Of a DNA stretch of 64,000 nt, positions 61,465-64,000 are shown in pieces. The first letter of the stretch is position 1, and every line of letters begins with the position of its first letter. Source of the DNA: Halobaculum limi (lineage in GTDB: Archaea; Halobacteriota; Halobacteria; Halobacteriales; Haloferacaceae). The translations under genes were made by a program, and so were the position numbers. The stretch is from assembly GCF_029490015.1 (NCBI RefSeq), contig NZ_CP120468.1:62001-126000 (forward strand). The letters are read 5' to 3'. The notes under the pieces are model-generated. The model saw nothing but the letters and a program-made list of their open reading frames with translations. It ran no database searches and was not told the origin of the DNA.

Positions 61465-61818
61465 GTGAGCGAGGACCGGACCGCCGACGGCGTACTCGAC
61501 CTACTTGGAGACGAGTACGCCAGGTCCATTCTCGCGGCCGTGAGCACCGACGCGATGTCGGCCGCAGAACTCGGGGAGCACTGTGATATGTCCGTCTCGA
61601 CGGTGTACCGACGGGCCGAGGCGCTGGTGGAGCGAGACCTCCTCGTCGAGCGGGTGCGCATCGACCCCGACGGCCACCACGAGTCGGTGTTTGAACCGGC
61701 CGTCGAACGCCTGGCGGTGGAGGTACGCGACGGCTCGCTCGACGTCGACATCGAGCAACCGAACGAGGACGCCGTGGATCGGTTCACGCGCGTCTGGGAG
61801 GACATCAGGGAGAGCTAA
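61465..61818 (+). CDS. winged-helix regulator (HTH_20/ArsR-like)
   Basis: 117 residues from a GTG: VLDLLGDEYARSILAAV, SAAELGEHCDMSVSTVYRRAEAL (recognition helix STVYRRAEA) and a wing with VERVRIDPDGHHESVF. The C-terminus is amphipathic (AVDRFTRVWEDIRES). Its stop shares one base with the next start, so it is coupled to the small membrane proteins. The second copy of this gene pairing in the window is at 24649-25277. Confidence 0.88.
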   Translation: MSEDRTADGVLDLLGDEYARSILAAVSTDAMSAAELGEHCDMSVSTVYRRAEALVERDLLVERVRIDPDGHHESVFEPAVERLAVEVRDGSLDVDIEQPNEDAVDRFTRVWEDIRES

Positions 61819-62096
61819 TGCACATCGAACTCGTCATCGCGAAGGTCGCCACGGTACTGTTGGGAACCGCCATCTCGATCCAGGCGCTGCGGGGCTACCG
61901 TCGCCACGGGAGCGAGCCGATGCTGTATCTCGGAGCTGGGTTCCTGTTCGTCACTATCGGCTCGGTACTGGAGGGCGTCCTGTTCGACGTACTCGGGTGG
62001 AGTCTGTTTGCCGCGGGTGCGGTCCAGACGTCGCTCGTCGCGGTTGGGATGCTCGTCATCCTCTACTCGCTGTTCGGCGAGGTGTCGGTGTCGTGA
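61818..62096 (+). CDS. small membrane protein resembling DUF7521, copy A
   Basis: 92 residues with three to four hydrophobic segments (about 5-22, 33-52, 54-66 plus, 68-86). A basic loop (ALRGYRRHGSEP) after helix 1 and an acidic residue in GSVLEGVLFDV match the following gene product (AARAYHRVGEP; AGVLVEGVLFQF). So the two are tandem duplicates. Probably a membrane partner or sensor for the upstream regulator (inferred). Confidence 0.78.
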   Translation: MHIELVIAKVATVLLGTAISIQALRGYRRHGSEPMLYLGAGFLFVTIGSVLEGVLFDVLGWSLFAAGAVQTSLVAVGMLVILYSLFGEVSVS

Positions 62097-62368
62097 CCGA
62101 CGGTACGCACCTCGCGCTGGGCGTCGTCCGCGCGGCCGTCCTCGTGTTGGGTGTCGGCGTAACCGTGACTGCCGCCCGTGCGTACCACCGAGTCGGCGAA
62201 CCGTACCTCCGTGACGCCGCCGTCGCCTTCGGCGTCATCACCGCCGGTGTGCTCGTCGAGGGAGTGTTGTTCCAGTTCACAACCCTCGACCTGACCGCAG
62301 TCCACCTCGTCGAGTCCGTCGCTATCGGCGTCGGATTCTTGATTCTCCTCCGGTCGCTGCGCGCGTGA
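62093..62368 (+). CDS. small membrane protein resembling DUF7521, copy B
   Basis: 91 residues from a GTG overlapping copy A by four bases (GTGA). Hydrophobic segments about 9-28, 36-58, 60-70 plus, 73-87. The basic loop RAYHRVGEP and VLVEGVLFQF are as in copy A. The two copies may act as a heterodimer. It is followed 46 bases later by the cytochrome-b/molybdopterin gene on the same strand. Confidence 0.75.
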   Translation: MTDGTHLALGVVRAAVLVLGVGVTVTAARAYHRVGEPYLRDAAVAFGVITAGVLVEGVLFQFTTLDLTAVHLVESVAIGVGFLILLRSLRA

Positions 62369-62381
62369 TTCCGCGGCGGAA

Positions 62382-62387
62382 CTATAC
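62382..62387 (+). promoter_or_regulatory. TATA box of the cytochrome-b/molybdopterin gene
   Basis: CTATAC 28-33 bases before the ATG at 62415, so this gene can be transcribed separately from the preceding regulator unit. Confidence 0.55.
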
Positions 62388-62414
62388 GCCTCCACCCCCT
62401 TCTGTACGAACGAG

Positions 62415-63542
62415 ATGAACGGGTCCGAACGCGGCCACACGAGTCGCGTTCGCGGCGTCGTCGCACGCACGCTTCGCCGCGTCGAGCCACCGCCACGCGT
62501 CGTCGACTGGGCCATCGCCGTCGCGGTCGCCGTCGAAGTCGCCTCGGGACTGTACTCGTTCACGCAGGGGACGCCGAGCGGCGCGTGGGTGTTCTGGTTC
62601 CACTCGACGGTCGGCCTGACGCTCGCGGCGCTCGTCGCGTTCAAACTGTACCGCGTTCGCCGTCGAGTGACCAGCGCCGCCGCGTGGGACCGATTCACCC
62701 CTATCTCGGTCCTCCAGGCGATCGTCACGCTCGCGGCGCTCGGGACGGGTGTGTTCTGGGTGCTCGGCGGCAACGTCCCTATCTTCGCGTGGACGACGCT
62801 GAACCTCCACGTCGGCCTGGGCCTCCTGCTGGTCCCGCTGGTCCTGTGGCACCTCCGCGGACGGTACCACTCCCCACGAGCCCTCGACCCCGACCGCCGG
62901 GCGGCGCTGAAGGTCGGCGCTCTCCTCGTCGCGGGCACGGTCGCGTGGCGAGTGACCGAGAGCGCCGACACCGTCCTCGGTGGCGCGAGCAGACGGTTCA
63001 CCGGGTCGAAACCGACGGGCGACCTCTACGACACCGAGACGGAGGGTGGCGGCTTCCCCGTCACGTCGTGGGTCGCCGACGACCCCGACCCCGTCGACCG
63101 CGCAGCGTGGACGCTGTCGGTGCGTGGCCTCGTCGACGAGGAACTCGACCTGTCGTACGCCGGCCTCGCCGGGGACGGCCCCGACCGTGAACTGGACGCG
63201 ACGCTCGACTGCACCTCCGGGTGGTACACCCACCAGCGATGGGGCGGCGTCCGCGTCGGCGACCTGCTCGATTCCGCGGGCGTCGACGAGCGTGCCCGCT
63301 ACGTTCGCTTCACCTCGGTCACGGGCTACCGCTGGTCACTCCCGGTCGAGGAGGCCCGCGATGCCCTCCTCGCGACGCACGTCCGCGGCGACCGACTCAG
63401 CCACGGGCACGGCGCACCCGCTCGACTCGTCGCGGCGGGGCGTCGAGGGTTCCAGTGGGTGAAATGGGTCGAGTCGGTGGAGGTGCGCGAGCGAGGCGAC
63501 CCGATGCAGTGGCTCGTGACGCTGGTCTCCGGCTTCGATTAG
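62415..63542 (+). CDS. cytochrome b561-like/molybdopterin oxidoreductase fusion
   Basis: 375 residues. The N-terminal four-helix part (about 30-150) has His63 (FWFHSTVGL), His132 (LNLHVGLG), His146 and His152, likely ligands for one or two b-type haems. A fifth segment (about 165-180) leads to a sulfite-oxidase-fold domain (205-360) with molybdenum-ligand Cys266 in LDCTSGWYTHQ and SHGHGAPARLV. Electrons could pass from the molybdenum centre to membrane haem and then to quinone or the neighbouring halocyanin. Substrate unknown. Its stop overlaps the NUDIX stop from the other strand (TTAG). Confidence 0.88.
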   Translation: MNGSERGHTSRVRGVVARTLRRVEPPPRVVDWAIAVAVAVEVASGLYSFTQGTPSGAWVFWFHSTVGLTLAALVAFKLYRVRRRVTSAAAWDRFTPISVLQAIVTLAALGTGVFWVLGGNVPIFAWTTLNLHVGLGLLLVPLVLWHLRGRYHSPRALDPDRRAALKVGALLVAGTVAWRVTESADTVLGGASRRFTGSKPTGDLYDTETEGGGFPVTSWVADDPDPVDRAAWTLSVRGLVDEELDLSYAGLAGDGPDRELDATLDCTSGWYTHQRWGGVRVGDLLDSAGVDERARYVRFTSVTGYRWSLPVEEARDALLATHVRGDRLSHGHGAPARLVAAGRRGFQWVKWVESVEVRERGDPMQWLVTLVSGFD

Positions 63543-64000
63543 TCGTCGTCGCCACCGACCGCGTCGACGTCGGCTTCCTGCGGACTGACGACGTGAACGT
63601 GGCCGTCGGCGGCGACCGCGTCGGCGACGCCCGCGGGGAAGAACGGCGCGTCGGCCGCGCGCAGGTCCGCGAGCGAACGCCAGTACGCCTCGTACTCGAT
63701 GCGCTCGCCGTCCGCGCCGTCGACGCCTGCGAACGTCTCCCGGTCGTACAGCACGTCGTCCACGAACGTCGCCGCCCGGACGACGGCGAACTCGTGGTGC
63801 GACTCGCCGCCGAACTCGAACAGGTTCTCGACAGTGCAGAACGCGGGCCCGGCGTCGACGGCGACGCCCAACTCCTCGCGAAACTCGCGCTCCAGCGCCG
63901 CGTCACTCGGCTCTCCCGGCTCGATACCGCCGCCGATGAAGCGATGGAAGTGGGTATCGTCGGTGCCGGACAGTCGCTGCACGAGGTACTCGCCGGTGTC
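63539..64000 (-). CDS. NUDIX hydrolase, 5' end cut by the window edge
   Basis: The frame is open to the right edge; the N-terminus is outside (a GTG at 63982 exists but in-frame codons continue beyond). The NUDIX box GGGIEPGEPSDAALEREFREELG is complete with its catalytic Glu residues. After it come a beta-rich part and an acidic C-terminus. It hydrolyses a nucleoside-diphosphate-linked substrate, identity unknown. Convergent with the molybdoenzyme gene. Confidence 0.88.
   Translation of the reverse strand, partial: DTGEYLVQRLSGTDDTHFHRFIGGGIEPGEPSDAALEREFREELGVAVDAGPAFCTVENLFEFGGESHHEFAVVRAATFVDDVLYDRETFAGVDGADGERIEYEAYWRSLADLRAADAPFFPAGVADAVAADGHVHVVSPQEADVDAVGGDDD

Overview
The window is chromosomal DNA of an extremely halophilic archaeon (class Halobacteria). 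The evidence is high G+C with strong third-position G/C bias, very acidic proteins, Tat-type lipoprotein signals, a halorhodopsin, a halocyanin, a ThiN-domain regulator, an archaeal rpl37ae-rpoP-pcc1-prefoldin block and TATA boxes about 28 bases upstream of start codons. No rRNA, tRNA or CRISPR array was found.

Layout. 1-4.3 kb: two PAS sensor kinases (the first cut by the window edge) and a convergent halorhodopsin. 4.6-9.4 kb: a five-gene ABC importer of the branched-chain amino acid/urea/amide class. 9.4-11.05 kb: an IS1341-type TnpB element that ends 5 bases after livF, followed by hairpins and a solitary copy of the element's end structure. 11.1-24.5 kb: a long minus-strand region of metal and respiratory genes. 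One part carries a copper-chaperone-like protein, a permease with a TRASH-like insert, a DUF2182 protein, a beta-propeller and a PadR regulator. The other is a six-gene chain (DUF389, 414-aa membrane protein, 89-aa protein, propeller lipoprotein, MFS-like protein, cytochrome oxidase subunit I) in which all five junctions are 4-base stop/start overlaps. 24.6-26.9 kb: a small membrane protein, a winged-helix regulator and a sulfite-oxidase-fold molybdoenzyme. 27.1-37.8 kb: a surface-glycan locus (secreted acidic protein, flippase, fused GT2-GT4 glycosyltransferase, zinc microprotein, sulfatase-fold protein, two GT-C-like membrane proteins).

37.9-46.6 kb holds mixed metabolic, transport and sensor genes. 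46.6-55.6 kb is housekeeping: DUF3194, prefoldin beta, Pcc1, RpoP, L37Ae, TruD, Pth2, Dcd, the thiamine regulator ThiR and several zinc-ribbon proteins, plus a BAT-type regulator that has lost its HTH. 55.8-64 kb: glutathionyl-hydroquinone reductase-like protein, a Tat-exported nuclease/phosphatase-fold protein, an aminotransferase, an SDR, a halocyanin, then winged-helix regulator, two small membrane proteins and a cytochrome-b/molybdopterin fusion, and a NUDIX protein cut by the right edge.

The most striking pattern is that a winged-helix regulator plus small four-helix membrane protein(s) (resembling DUF7521) sits beside a sulfite-oxidase-fold molybdoenzyme at two separate loci (24.6-26.9 kb and 61.5-63.5 kb), with opposite gene order. 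A 48-base relic of the same membrane-protein gene lies at 12.0 kb. This looks like a reused regulator/membrane-sensor module tied to extracytoplasmic molybdoenzymes. The second candidate is the overlap-coupled chain that ends in an oxidase subunit I with no subunit II nearby.
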